Assembly: GCA_002239045.1 (NCBI GenBank)
Contig: MPNN01000004.1
Span: 124,001-188,000, forward strand
Direction of reading: 5' to 3'
Origin: SAR202 cluster bacterium bin127
GTDB taxonomy: Bacteria > Chloroflexota > Dehalococcoidia > Lucifugimonadales > Lucifugimonadaceae
DNA length: 64,000 nucleotides
The position numbers and the translations under genes are program-made. Below are positions 1 through 7,924 of this stretch, piece by piece (the stretch's first letter is position 1; each line of letters begins with the position of its first letter). Under the pieces are notes generated by a model, which had not been told where the DNA came from, made no database searches, and saw only the letters and a list, made by a program, of their open reading frames with translations.

Positions 1-2
1 TC

Positions 3-893
3 GCAGAAGAGTCGGGCGATGTAGAGTATCTGAGCGATGTGTTACCGAAGGTCAGGCGTTATTACGAATGGTTGAGCCGAGAGCGGGACCTTGATCAGGA
101 CGGGTTGATCGGGGTCATTTCTCCATATGAATGCGGCCTTGACAACTCACCGGCTTACGACGCCGAGTTGGGTCTACAGCGACCTGCGAGACGACAGCTG
201 CTTTGGAAGAATTGGCTTTTGGACTGGCACAACGCGTTGCTTGGCAAGGGACACAATTTCCGGCATCTGAAACAGCGTAATCGGTTCGTGATGATCGAGC
301 CATTCATGAACGCGGTGTACGCGGATGGTTGGGATGCGATCGCGACGATGCATGATTTGCTGGACCAAGACGAGAAATCTAGGACGGCGCGGGATATGCG
401 GAACGCGACGATGAGGGCGTTGAATGAGCAGTGCTGGGATGACTCGCTCGGCAGATGGATCTATCTGCGCGGTGCGGAGAGGATACCGGACTACACGCTG
501 GCGGTCGGTTCGATCTTCCCGCTCATTATCGGCGGACAAGATAGAGACAAGGTCAAAGAGGTGGTTGGGCGGCACTTAACCAACGAGGATGAGTTTTGGA
601 CGCCATACCCGGTTCCGAGCGTGTCGGCTTCAGAACCGACGTTCGATGCCGAAGGCGAGTCGACGATCTGGCGAGGGCCGGTGTGCATGAATTTGAATTG
701 GCTGCTGTCTCGGGGACTGCGGCGGCACGGGTTCGAAAGTGTCGCTCAAGAGATCGAGACGAAGTCGATCGAGATGGCGAGTCGCGACTTCAGGGAGTTC
801 TACTCGCCGTTAACTGGTCGCGGGATGCGCGGCACCGACTTTGGCTGGGCGACGGTCGCGGTCGATATGCCAGTGATGCACGATCTACCCTAG
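3..893 (+). CDS. (alpha/alpha)6-barrel glycosidase, GH63/MGH1-like, C-terminal part (5' end outside window)
   Basis: The frame is open from the first bases, so the true start lies upstream; the GTG at 39 is only an internal codon. The visible 290 or so residues look like the catalytic half of the six-hairpin glycosidases of the GH63, mannosylglycerate hydrolase and trehalase-like group. Seen: a GLDNSP segment resembling the family's SGWDNSP active-site loop, then WRGPVCMNLNWLL, and a terminal FREFYSPLTGRGM...DFGW motif typical of the C-terminal end of this fold. Such enzymes hydrolyse alpha-linked sugars or compatible solutes such as mannosylglycerate and glucosylglycerate; the substrate cannot be told from this piece. 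No signal peptide can be judged. The stop overlaps the convergent phoU stop by a few bases. Confidence 0.75.
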   Translation, partial: AEESGDVEYLSDVLPKVRRYYEWLSRERDLDQDGLIGVISPYECGLDNSPAYDAELGLQRPARRQLLWKNWLLDWHNALLGKGHNFRHLKQRNRFVMIEPFMNAVYADGWDAIATMHDLLDQDEKSRTARDMRNATMRALNEQCWDDSLGRWIYLRGAERIPDYTLAVGSIFPLIIGGQDRDKVKEVVGRHLTNEDEFWTPYPVPSVSASEPTFDAEGESTIWRGPVCMNLNWLLSRGLRRHGFESVAQEIETKSIEMASRDFREFYSPLTGRGMRGTDFGWATVAVDMPVMHDLP

Positions 894-1577
894 GACGGCC
901 GCCTGGGCATCTGCGTTGCCGCTGACAATTACGCCGGTTGACATGAAGATGGCGCGCTCGGCGATGTTGGTTGCGCGGTCGGCGACTCGCTCAACATTGT
1001 GGGCGGCCCACATGAGGTAGGTGCCTCGGACGGCGCGCTCGCGGTCATCTTCAACCAATGTGAAGATGTCGTTCTGCACCTTCGCGTACAGCCGATCAAC
1101 CTCGTCATCGTCATTTTCGATCTCGAGAGCGATGCGTGCAGATTCGTCACGGTCTGAGGTGGTCATGGCATCGATGCTGCGCTTCATCATCGAAACCGCG
1201 AGGTCGGCCATCTTTGGGATGTCTTCCAGCTCCTTGAGGGGCGCTTCGTGGCCCATGTTGATGGAGACTTTGGCGATGCCTTCTGCGTAGTCGCCCATAC
1301 GTTCAAGCTCGTTGGCGATAAACATCATCCCGATGATGCGGCGGAGGTCCGCAGCGAGGGGCGCTTGGCGTCGGATCTGTTCTACGCATTCGTTCTGGAT
1401 CTTCGTCTCGAGATCATCAATACGGTCATCCTCTTCGATGACCTCCCTCGAGAGTTCCAGGTCGCGGTTTCGCAGTGCGCGAATGGTCTTGAATATGGCG
1501 TTTTCGACCAATCCGCCGAGGAGGACGATCTCCGCTTCCAAATGTGCGAGGCTGTAGTCAAGTTGTTCGTTGGGCAT
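885..1577 (-). CDS. phoU: PhoU, phosphate uptake regulator
   Basis: A 230-residue protein of standard PhoU length. It shows two repeats of the PhoU three-helix bundle (about residues 12-105 and 115-205), each with the acidic metal-binding pattern (E/DxxxD around DDRIDDLE and ENDDDEVDR). PhoU links the Pst phosphate transporter to the PhoR/PhoB two-component system and represses the Pho regulon when phosphate is plentiful. It lies 20 bp downstream of pstB on the same strand, the usual pstB-phoU order, so co-transcription is likely. No phoR, phoB or pstSCA gene is present in the window. Confidence 0.95.
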   Translation of the reverse strand: MPNEQLDYSLAHLEAEIVLLGGLVENAIFKTIRALRNRDLELSREVIEEDDRIDDLETKIQNECVEQIRRQAPLAADLRRIIGMMFIANELERMGDYAEGIAKVSINMGHEAPLKELEDIPKMADLAVSMMKRSIDAMTTSDRDESARIALEIENDDDEVDRLYAKVQNDIFTLVEDDRERAVRGTYLMWAAHNVERVADRATNIAERAIFMSTGVIVSGNADAQAAVLG

Positions 1578-1597
1578 ACTAAGCTGCCCCTTCTTTC

Positions 1598-2392
1598 TCA
1601 GCCGATTCGGCCGGTTACGTACGCTTCGGTCCGGGGATCGACAGGATTGCCGAAGACCTGCCCGTTGGTGCCGTACTCTATAAGATGCCCGACACGGTCC
1701 TCGCCGACCATCATTACGGCCGAGTAGTCCGAGATGCGCGTTGCCTGCTGCATATTGTGCGTGACAATAACGATCGTCACTTCCTGTGAAAGCTCGCGAA
1801 TCAGGTCCTCGATCGCTTGGGTTGAGATGGGATCGAGCGCAGAAGCTGGCTCATCCATCAGGACGACATCGGGGTTTACGGCGAGCGCGCGTGCGATGCA
1901 TAGGCGTTGCTGCTGCCCACCGGAGATCCCGAGACCGCTATCGTCTAAGCGGTCTTTGACTTCGTCCCAGATCGCGGCGCGGCGGAGAGATTCTTCGACG
2001 ACGCGATCGAGGTCGTCGGTCAGACCGTTGACGCGGGGGCCAAAGGCGACGTTGTCGTAGATGCTCTTCGGGAACGGGTTCGGACGCTGGAAGACCATCC
2101 CGATGCGAAAGCGGATGTCGGTCGGATCGACGTCCGCACCGTAGACATTGACGCCTTGATACTTGATGCTGCCGGTAACATGCGTGTCGGGGATCAATTC
2201 GTTCATGCGGTTGAAGCAACGCAGCACGGTGCTCTTGCCGCATCCGGAGGGCCCGATAAGCGACACGATGGCATTGCGGGGAATCTGGATCGATACGTCT
2301 TCCACAGCGAGAGTGGAGCCGTAACGGACGCTCATGTTTTCAGCTTCAAGAACCAAGTCTTGATCGTCGAACGTGATGATCGGATCAATCAT
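1598..2392 (-). CDS. pstB: PstB, phosphate ABC transporter ATPase
   Basis: 264 residues. Walker A GPSGCGKST near residue 47, Q-loop region with VFQRPNPFPKS (a PstB hallmark), ABC signature ISGGQQQR, Walker B VVLMDEPASALDP and the switch histidine in IVTHNMQQA are all present. It energises high-affinity phosphate uptake through PstA/PstC at the inner face of the membrane. Immediately upstream, where pstA would be expected, is a restriction-modification operon, so pstB-phoU appears separated from pstSCA. An upstream promoter must serve the pair because the R-M operon ends about 100 bp before the start codon, or read-through from that operon drives it. Confidence 0.96.
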   Translation of the reverse strand: MIDPIITFDDQDLVLEAENMSVRYGSTLAVEDVSIQIPRNAIVSLIGPSGCGKSTVLRCFNRMNELIPDTHVTGSIKYQGVNVYGADVDPTDIRFRIGMVFQRPNPFPKSIYDNVAFGPRVNGLTDDLDRVVEESLRRAAIWDEVKDRLDDSGLGISGGQQQRLCIARALAVNPDVVLMDEPASALDPISTQAIEDLIRELSQEVTIVIVTHNMQQATRISDYSAVMMVGEDRVGHLIEYGTNGQVFGNPVDPRTEAYVTGRIG

Positions 2393-2490
2393 GAGGGGAA
2401 ATGGTAAATCGGATTTGTAAATCGCGGTTTGTACGGGGGGATTAGAGGGAGATGAATGAGTCCTCGAACTCGTGCTTTATACCCGGCCAT

Positions 2491-2769
2491 TCACATGTCC
2501 AGCTTGGATCTTATGTCCAACTCGAATTCGGGCAACGTAACTGGCGTGCCCCCCGTTAGGGCTTCGGTAGCGCGTTCAAGGGTTGTTACGTGGACGTCGT
2601 CGGGGACGAGTTTGAAGTGTCTGCCCGAGTTGTCCTGCTCAAAGGCGACGGTGAACCACGCGATGTCACCACTTGACAGATCGTCGACTACCTCGATGTC
2701 GCCCAACGATTTGAAGAAATGCTTGTCGACCACGACAGCCATCATTTTCGAGTTTATACGCCTAGGCAT
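2491..2769 (-). CDS. hypothetical protein at the end of a type II R-M operon
   Basis: A 92-residue open frame (starts MPRRINSKMM), not recognised. It is the last gene of a run of same-strand genes: methyltransferase, endonuclease, a frameshifted small gene, then this. Acidic and moderately hydrophobic, with no membrane segment; FFKSLGDIEVVDDL and DIAWFTVAFEQD look like a compact alpha/beta fold. It could be a third R-M component, an unrelated cargo gene, or the 3' remnant of a longer gene, since the region just upstream is broken. Codon usage is less GC-rich than in pstB downstream. Confidence 0.5.
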   Translation of the reverse strand: MPRRINSKMMAVVVDKHFFKSLGDIEVVDDLSSGDIAWFTVAFEQDNSGRHFKLVPDDVHVTTLERATEALTGGTPVTLPEFELDIRSKLDM

Positions 2770-2784
2770 CCAAATCGCCGTTGT

Positions 2785-2968
2785 TCACCGCTCTGGGAAC
2801 TCATCGCGGATAGCCTCCGCGTGTTGAGGCGAGGTGTTGAGAACCATACTGGCTATCTCGTCAAGATCATGAGCCTGTTCAATGCGTGCCTTCCACGCCC
2901 AACCGTTCCGCCATGCTCTCTTCTAGCCACACACCGTCCTTAACGATGTAGGTTTTCTTCTTGTTCAT
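2785..2968 (-). pseudogene. small frameshifted gene downstream of the restriction enzyme
   Basis: An ATG at 2968 overlaps the endonuclease stop as ATGA, the same coupling seen between the other genes of this operon. It opens a frame beginning MNKKKTYIVKDGVWLEE that stops after only 29 codons. The +1 frame continues with a coding-looking stretch (AWKARIEQAHDLDEI, then ASMVLNTSPQHAEAI) to a stop at 2785. The total of 184 nt is one more than a multiple of three. The simplest reading is a single-nucleotide frameshift (true mutation, sequencing error or programmed shift) in a protein of about 60 residues. Function unknown. Confidence 0.45.
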
Positions 2969-3828
2969 ACCTGTGCCATGAAAAACGGGCCGTTCTTTGG
3001 ATGATGTAACACAGAGACGCGCAGCAGTCGCTTCAAGTCATGCTCAACGTCTTCCAATGCAATGTTCAAACGAACGTAGGCACCACATTCCCTGATAGTT
3101 GCGGGCGCATCATCCCAGTCGAATGTTCCTTGTTGGCGCAACCCGTTTTCATGCAACAATAATGTCAGTGTGTTGGTTCCGATCATCGGATATTTCTGAC
3201 TGCTCATCAGGTTCGCGCCTGCGTCTACCTGAACCATTACACGGAACCGCACAGATATGGATGAGCCTTCAATCTGTCGCGTTGCCGCGAAGTTCTTTTG
3301 CTGAACATCGTAGTAACCCGCTATTTCCTTTGCATCCATGTGTTCTGGAATGGATGCTTTGGTGACCTGTTCGAACGCGTCGGACAGCACTTGTTCTGAC
3401 GGAACAGTCTCGAAAAATGCGCCGCTCACCAAAAGCGTCTTTGCCAATGGCGAAGGCTGTGCTCTTTTGACTCCTCTGATGAGATAGTAGACCTCACGTT
3501 CAGGCATCGCCTCAAGGTCTTCACCCGCTTCGATCATCTGTCCCCTCACGTTTTGATCAAGCATCGCAACGTTTTTGCGGGCACTTGGGAGTGTCGAATT
3601 GAACGGGGTTATCGTGTGAGACTTCGCATCTTTTAATTCGAGAAACTCGCCGCCCGAGAACATCTCGTCAGGGTTTGTCTTCAATACGAAATCAGGAAAC
3701 CCGGAACCAGATCTAGCGGCGATCATCTCATCAGGGAACTCGAAATTTTCCAACATGTTGTTTTCGACGAAGTACCCGCGACGCTGCATCAATCGGGCGA
3801 AGAAATGGTAGATGGAAGATGTTGTCAT
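2965..3828 (-). CDS. predicted type II restriction endonuclease, PD-(D/E)xK fold
   Basis: 287 residues. A PD-(D/E)xK nuclease signature is visible near the N-terminus: P45-D46 in GFPDFVLKT, followed about 18 residues later by E64-L-K66 in FLELKDAKS. The start overlaps the stop of the upstream methyltransferase as ATGA, so the two are translationally coupled, as expected of a restriction enzyme and its cognate methylase. The rest of the protein is not recognised, so the recognition site cannot be named. No transmembrane segment. It might instead be a non-restriction nuclease that travels with the methylase, but pairing plus motif makes a type II endonuclease most likely. Confidence 0.7.
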   Translation of the reverse strand: MTTSSIYHFFARLMQRRGYFVENNMLENFEFPDEMIAARSGSGFPDFVLKTNPDEMFSGGEFLELKDAKSHTITPFNSTLPSARKNVAMLDQNVRGQMIEAGEDLEAMPEREVYYLIRGVKRAQPSPLAKTLLVSGAFFETVPSEQVLSDAFEQVTKASIPEHMDAKEIAGYYDVQQKNFAATRQIEGSSISVRFRVMVQVDAGANLMSSQKYPMIGTNTLTLLLHENGLRQQGTFDWDDAPATIRECGAYVRLNIALEDVEHDLKRLLRVSVLHHPKNGPFFMAQV

Positions 3829-4730
3829 GACACTCCGTTGAGAAGCATCAACACCGGTTCATCGACGAGGTTTTGCGTTGACCAAATCTGGTTCAATGCT
3901 TCTGTGTGGGCGTATTCGTCGCGATATCGATCGGTGGAGTCAGCCGCTCGGATATGTCGAAGGCGTTCTTGTATGCAATTAAAGTTCACTTCGTCCTTTT
4001 CTACGCCCACACCGTATCGAGCCAATTGTGACGCTACAACTAGCGTAGTGCCAGTCCCTGAGAATGGGTCGAAGACACAATCTCCGGGATTTGTGGAAGA
4101 CAGTAGCATCCGCAACAGCAACGCGACCGGAGACTGTTGCTTGTGTACGCGCTCTCCGGAAATGTCCCGCAGTGCCTCGTCGCTCGCGTAATAACCAGAT
4201 GTCAATTCTCGGATGTCGTCCCATACGTCGGTGACAAACATGCCTCTCTCACGGGGCACATAGCCGCTTGGCAGGGGCGGATCTATCCGCAATCGGTTGA
4301 AAACGCGAGGCGAGCGCCCTTTGGTGGCGTATGCGATGACCTGATATGCCTTGCCGTAACGCACTTGACTTGGAATTGCCGATGTTTTTTTTCGCCACAC
4401 GATCAGATTGTGAAAATCCCAACCTGACTCGCGCAACACCTGCAACAAGAATTCGGTGTTCTTCTCGCGTTGCATGAAATACATCGCGGCGCCGTCAGAC
4501 GAACGCTCCAGCGTCATCCGACATATCTCACGCATCCAATCCCAATATTCGCCATTGTCCAAGCGATCATTGTGCTCCCGATAGTCCTTGCCTTGGTTGA
4601 AGGGAGGATCTAGAAACGTGAAATCGAACGGTGGTTCTTTGTCAGCATCACGCTCTAAAAACTGGGCGCAGTCGCCAAGATAGAGATTGTGCGTCAATTT
4701 GATGCCCCTCCTTTGTGGGTTCGCAATCAT
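3825..4730 (-). CDS. DNA methyltransferase, beta-class amino-methylase (type II R-M)
   Basis: 301 residues. Motif IV (LDPPFNQGKDY, near residue 41) precedes motif I (FDPFSGTGTT, in the C-terminal third), the circularly permuted order of beta-class N6-adenine or N4-cytosine methyltransferases. SAM binding is further supported by the GVGVEKDE segment after motif I. It modifies host DNA to protect it from the endonuclease encoded directly downstream (4-bp ATGA overlap). The DPPF form of motif IV is more frequent in N6-adenine enzymes but does not settle the base modified. Confidence 0.9.
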   Translation of the reverse strand: MIANPQRRGIKLTHNLYLGDCAQFLERDADKEPPFDFTFLDPPFNQGKDYREHNDRLDNGEYWDWMREICRMTLERSSDGAAMYFMQREKNTEFLLQVLRESGWDFHNLIVWRKKTSAIPSQVRYGKAYQVIAYATKGRSPRVFNRLRIDPPLPSGYVPRERGMFVTDVWDDIRELTSGYYASDEALRDISGERVHKQQSPVALLLRMLLSSTNPGDCVFDPFSGTGTTLVVASQLARYGVGVEKDEVNFNCIQERLRHIRAADSTDRYRDEYAHTEALNQIWSTQNLVDEPVLMLLNGVS

Positions 4731-4972
4731 AGCAGTTCAGGTTGACGCGTCGCTTCTGGGCCGATCAACCCGGAATACGAAAGGGTTTTGCCTTCCCAAC
4801 CCACCACGATGAACGCCATATGGTGTGCAGTGTCCACATTGGTCTGGGTCTGAAACTTGCCGGCGAAGATCTGGGAGTGTGTTGGTGCTACTAATACTGT
4901 ATCGGTTCGTCGGTGTTGGTTTTGGGTAGGTGGCGAAATATCGCGATCGTGCGACAAGTGAGGCCACTCCAC
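4727..4972 (-). CDS. uncertain small reading frame upstream of the R-M operon
   Basis: An 81-codon frame whose TGA overlaps the methyltransferase ATG as ATGA, the same junction used three more times in this operon. The C-terminal part (HHMAFIVVGWEGKTL, then SYSGLIGPEATRQ) looks protein-like. The N-terminal part is low complexity and unconvincing, so the true start may be lost. It could be the remnant of an upstream R-M gene (for example a controller or specificity component) or chance. Otherwise I see nothing in 4731-5076. Confidence 0.25.
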   Translation of the reverse strand: MEWPHLSHDRDISPPTQNQHRRTDTVLVAPTHSQIFAGKFQTQTNVDTAHHMAFIVVGWEGKTLSYSGLIGPEATRQPELL

Positions 4973-5076
4973 TCAAGCCGGGGGCAGACGACCGAGGTAA
5001 TTCACCGCGGTTTCGTTCTGCCTCTCCTCGTTCCTTTCGCTTTGAGAACCCGGACGAAACAGTTCGAACGCGAATG

Positions 5077-5850
5077 CTACAGCGCCCTAAACCAATCCAG
5101 CGAGTCTTCCGTTCGGCCGGATGGGTTGTATTCGGCGCCTGTCCAACCGGTGTAGCCGAGTTCGTCTAGCTTTTGGAAGATGAAGGGGTAGTGGATTTCG
5201 CCGGTGCCGGGCTCGTTGCGGCCTGGGGTATCGGCGAACTGGACGTGTTTGATGCTGGGGAGGAGTTCGCCGAAGGTCTCGACGAGGCGGCCTTCCATGA
5301 TCTGCATGTGGTAGAAGTCGTACTGCAGGAAGACGTTTGGGTGGTTGGCGTCGGCAATGGCTTGCATGCCTTGGGCCGATGTGGAGATGAGGAAACCCGG
5401 TTGGTCTTGAGTATTGATCGGTTCGATCAGTGCGTGGACGCCGACTTTCGCCAACTCGTCGGCGGCGTAGCGAAGGTTGTCGATATAGGTTTGGTACGCG
5501 ATTTCGGGGTCGGCGCCTTCGGGTAGCGGCCCGATTCCGGTGTTGACGCCGATGCATCCGAGCGCGGCAGCGTATTCGACTCCGAGTGCTACGCGCTCTT
5601 GGTAGATGCCGACTTTGTCGGGCTGGAGCGCGAGGTTGCCGAGGCCAGTTTCGGGGTCGGTAACCGGGAGGTTGATGATTACATGCTTGAGGTTGTTGCG
5701 CTCGAGCCGCTCTTGGATGGCTCTCGTCGGTTCGGAGTACGGCGCTTGAATCTCCACGCCTTTGAAACCAGCTCTCGCTGCGGCGTCGTAGCGGTCAAGG
5801 AGTTCATATTCGTTGAACATGAACTGGATGTTGGCGTTGATTTTCGGCAT
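5077..5850 (-). CDS. hydroxypyruvate isomerase-like TIM-barrel protein (Hyi/OtnI family)
   Basis: 257 residues, the usual size for the Hyi branch of the xylose-isomerase-like TIM barrels. The N-terminus IQFMFNEYELLDRY followed by GFKGVEIQAPY matches the family, and the metal and substrate ligands are visible: E in LIEPINTQDQPG, D/H in LQYDFYHMQ, H/D in KHVQFADTPGRNEPGTGEI, and a terminal E in WTGAEYNPSG. Enzymes of the group interconvert hydroxypyruvate and tartronate semialdehyde or 2-oxo-tetronates in the cytoplasm. The exact substrate is inferred only. It stands alone on the minus strand with no pathway partners beside it. Confidence 0.87.
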   Translation of the reverse strand: MPKINANIQFMFNEYELLDRYDAAARAGFKGVEIQAPYSEPTRAIQERLERNNLKHVIINLPVTDPETGLGNLALQPDKVGIYQERVALGVEYAAALGCIGVNTGIGPLPEGADPEIAYQTYIDNLRYAADELAKVGVHALIEPINTQDQPGFLISTSAQGMQAIADANHPNVFLQYDFYHMQIMEGRLVETFGELLPSIKHVQFADTPGRNEPGTGEIHYPFIFQKLDELGYTGWTGAEYNPSGRTEDSLDWFRAL

Positions 5851-5869
5851 TTCGGTTGCCGTTATCGAA

Positions 5870-5953
5870 TCAGATAGGATCGATGTTCGCGACCGCGATT
5901 CCGATGACGATTGCTGACAGCAACACCAGTGCGATCATGAGTACTATGGACAT
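5870..5953 (-). CDS. possible tiny single-span membrane protein
   Basis: A 27-codon frame (ATG at 5953) reading MSIVLMIALVLLSAIVIGIAVANIDPI, which is almost entirely a single hydrophobic helix with a short polar tail. Its stop is about 20 bp upstream of the isomerase-like gene on the same strand. No clear Shine-Dalgarno is seen, so this rests only on composition and position. It could be a small membrane protein or a coincidental hydrophobic frame. Confidence 0.3.
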   Translation of the reverse strand: MSIVLMIALVLLSAIVIGIAVANIDPI

Positions 5954-6094
5954 TGGCGGTTTGGGTTGGTGTTTGTGGGTCTAGAATTGATGTTTGCGGA
6001 TGCGCTGACGATCGGTGAGTCGTCGCGCGATCCCCAATGATGCATGATAAATGTTCCTCATCAGAACGTGAATTTCGGTACGTAGAGTGAAGCG

Positions 6095-6535
6095 ATGCGC
6101 TTAGAAGAGATAATGACCGCTCCGGTCCTGACGATAACGTCGGAACTGAGCGTGGCGGACGCGGCTAAGCGGATGCGGTCCAACGATGTCGGCTCGCTGG
6201 TAGTGGTTCGCAAGGGCATCGTTGAGGGCATCATCACGAGCTGGGACGTTGCGGTTGGATGCGTGGGCGCCGGCGAGGACCCGGCGATGTGCCCGATTAT
6301 GTTGTACATGAGCAGTCCCGTTCATACGGCTCGACCCGATACCGATGTCGTGGAGGCCGCACGGGTCATGTCTCAACGTCGGATATCGAGGTTGCCGGTG
6401 GTGAACGCCGAAGGTGAGCCGGTGGGAATCGCCACGTTTTCGAACATCAGCCGGGTAATGCAGCAACTTGCCAGCGATATCTTCTCGGGCTGGGACCGCA
6501 CGCCAGTCTCGGTTAGTATCGGCCAGGAAATCTGA
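6095..6535 (+). CDS. tandem CBS-domain protein
   Basis: 146 residues made of two CBS domains (about 6-60 and 72-130). The first opens with the typical IMTAPVLTITSELSVADAAKRM and ends VEGIITSWDVA; the second has MSSPVHTARPDTDVVEAARVM and RISRLPVVNAEGEPVGI. CBS pairs bind adenine nucleotides and act as cytoplasmic energy or ligand sensors. The stop codon overlaps the ffh start by one base (TGATG), so the two genes are translationally coupled, which is unusual for ffh. Whether the CBS protein has any role in protein targeting is unknown. Confidence 0.92.
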   Translation: MRLEEIMTAPVLTITSELSVADAAKRMRSNDVGSLVVVRKGIVEGIITSWDVAVGCVGAGEDPAMCPIMLYMSSPVHTARPDTDVVEAARVMSQRRISRLPVVNAEGEPVGIATFSNISRVMQQLASDIFSGWDRTPVSVSIGQEI

Positions 6536-7881
6536 TGTTCGAGACGCTATCAGAACGACTTACTTCTGCCCTGGGTACGCTGACCGGCAAGGGTCGGTTA
6601 ACCGAGCAGGACATCGAGGCGGCTCTGCGACAGGTCCGCATGGCGTTGTTGGAGGCGGATGTCGATTTCAAAGTCGCTCGTAACTTCGTCTCGAAGATTC
6701 GGGAAGAGGCGCAGGGTGAAGAGGTCGTGCGATCGTTGACGCCAGGTCAAACGGTCGTAAAGATTGTTCAGGACAACCTCGTGGAGGTGCTTGGCGGAGA
6801 AAGTGCTGCATTGCAGCGAGGAGAGACACCGCCGAGCGTGATCATGCTGGTGGGTCTCCAAGGCGCGGGCAAGACGACTGCGGCGGCGAAGTTGGCGCTG
6901 CACATCCGGCGGGAACGCAAGCAGGACGTCATGATCGCGGCCTGCGACCTACAACGCCCAGCGGCGGTAGAGCAGTTGGTGACACTGGGCAAACAGATCA
7001 ATGTGCCGGTCTATAACGAGGACGCACGCAAGTCGACACCGCTGAAGGTGGCGAAAAACGCGGTGGCTCGGGCGAAACGCGACGGAACGCGGTGGTTGAT
7101 ACTGGACACGGCTGGTCGGTTGGCGATCGACGACGAGTTGATGGGCGAGTTGGAGAAGGTCAAGTCGACCGTGGATCCCATCGAGACGTTCTTGGTAGTG
7201 GACGCGATGACGGGTCAGGATGCGGTGAATTCGGGATCGGAGTTCAATCGTCGCATTGGATTGACGGGGATGCTGCTCACCAAGATGGATGGCGATGCGC
7301 GCGGCGGTGCGGCACTTTCGATGAAGTCGGTTACCGGGCTACCCGTCAAGTTCGTCGGCGTCGGCGAGCGTCCAGAGCAACTCGAGGAGTTTCACCCGGA
7401 GCGGATGGCGCAGCGGATATTGGGGATGGGCGATGTCACGACACTCATCGAGAAGGCGCAGCGAGAGATCGACGAGGACGATGCGAAGCGGTTGGAGCAG
7501 CGGTTGCGGCGGAACGAGTTCGACTTGAACGACATGCTCGAGCAGTTCCGGTCGATCCGTCGAATGGGCCCGTTGTCAGATGTTCTAGGGATGATACCGG
7601 GCCTCGGTGGATTAATGGGCGGCCGCAGTCTGCAAAACGTCGATGAGAAGCGGATGTCTCAAGTGGAGGCGATCATCCTGTCGATGACGCCGCAAGAACG
7701 CTCTAACCCAAGGCTGCTAAACGGTTCACGACGTCGCAGAGTAGCCACCGGCTCCGGCACCTCGCCATCGCAAGTCAACCAATTGCTAGGCCAGTATCGC
7801 CAGATGCAGAAGATGATGAAGCGCATCAGCGGCCCCGGCGGCGAACGCGCGCTGCAGAACATGATGCGGGGGATGAGCTAA
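6535..7881 (+). CDS. ffh: Ffh, signal recognition particle protein (SRP54)
   Basis: 448 residues, full length. N domain four-helix bundle (about 1-90), G domain with P-loop GLQGAGKTT near residue 108, DTAGR (G3) and TKMDGDARGG (G4 and following), then the methionine-rich M domain from about 325 with the GMIPG loop and RRMGPLSDVL, which bind 4.5S/SRP RNA and signal sequences. Ffh targets nascent membrane and secreted proteins to FtsY and the Sec translocon. Its ATG overlaps the stop of the CBS gene. No ffs RNA gene is visible nearby. Confidence 0.98.
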   Translation: MFETLSERLTSALGTLTGKGRLTEQDIEAALRQVRMALLEADVDFKVARNFVSKIREEAQGEEVVRSLTPGQTVVKIVQDNLVEVLGGESAALQRGETPPSVIMLVGLQGAGKTTAAAKLALHIRRERKQDVMIAACDLQRPAAVEQLVTLGKQINVPVYNEDARKSTPLKVAKNAVARAKRDGTRWLILDTAGRLAIDDELMGELEKVKSTVDPIETFLVVDAMTGQDAVNSGSEFNRRIGLTGMLLTKMDGDARGGAALSMKSVTGLPVKFVGVGERPEQLEEFHPERMAQRILGMGDVTTLIEKAQREIDEDDAKRLEQRLRRNEFDLNDMLEQFRSIRRMGPLSDVLGMIPGLGGLMGGRSLQNVDEKRMSQVEAIILSMTPQERSNPRLLNGSRRRRVATGSGTSPSQVNQLLGQYRQMQKMMKRISGPGGERALQNMMRGMS

Positions 7882-7924
7882 CGGCGGAACAATCCGCGGT
7901 GGGATGAAAGTGTGGTGGCAGGCG

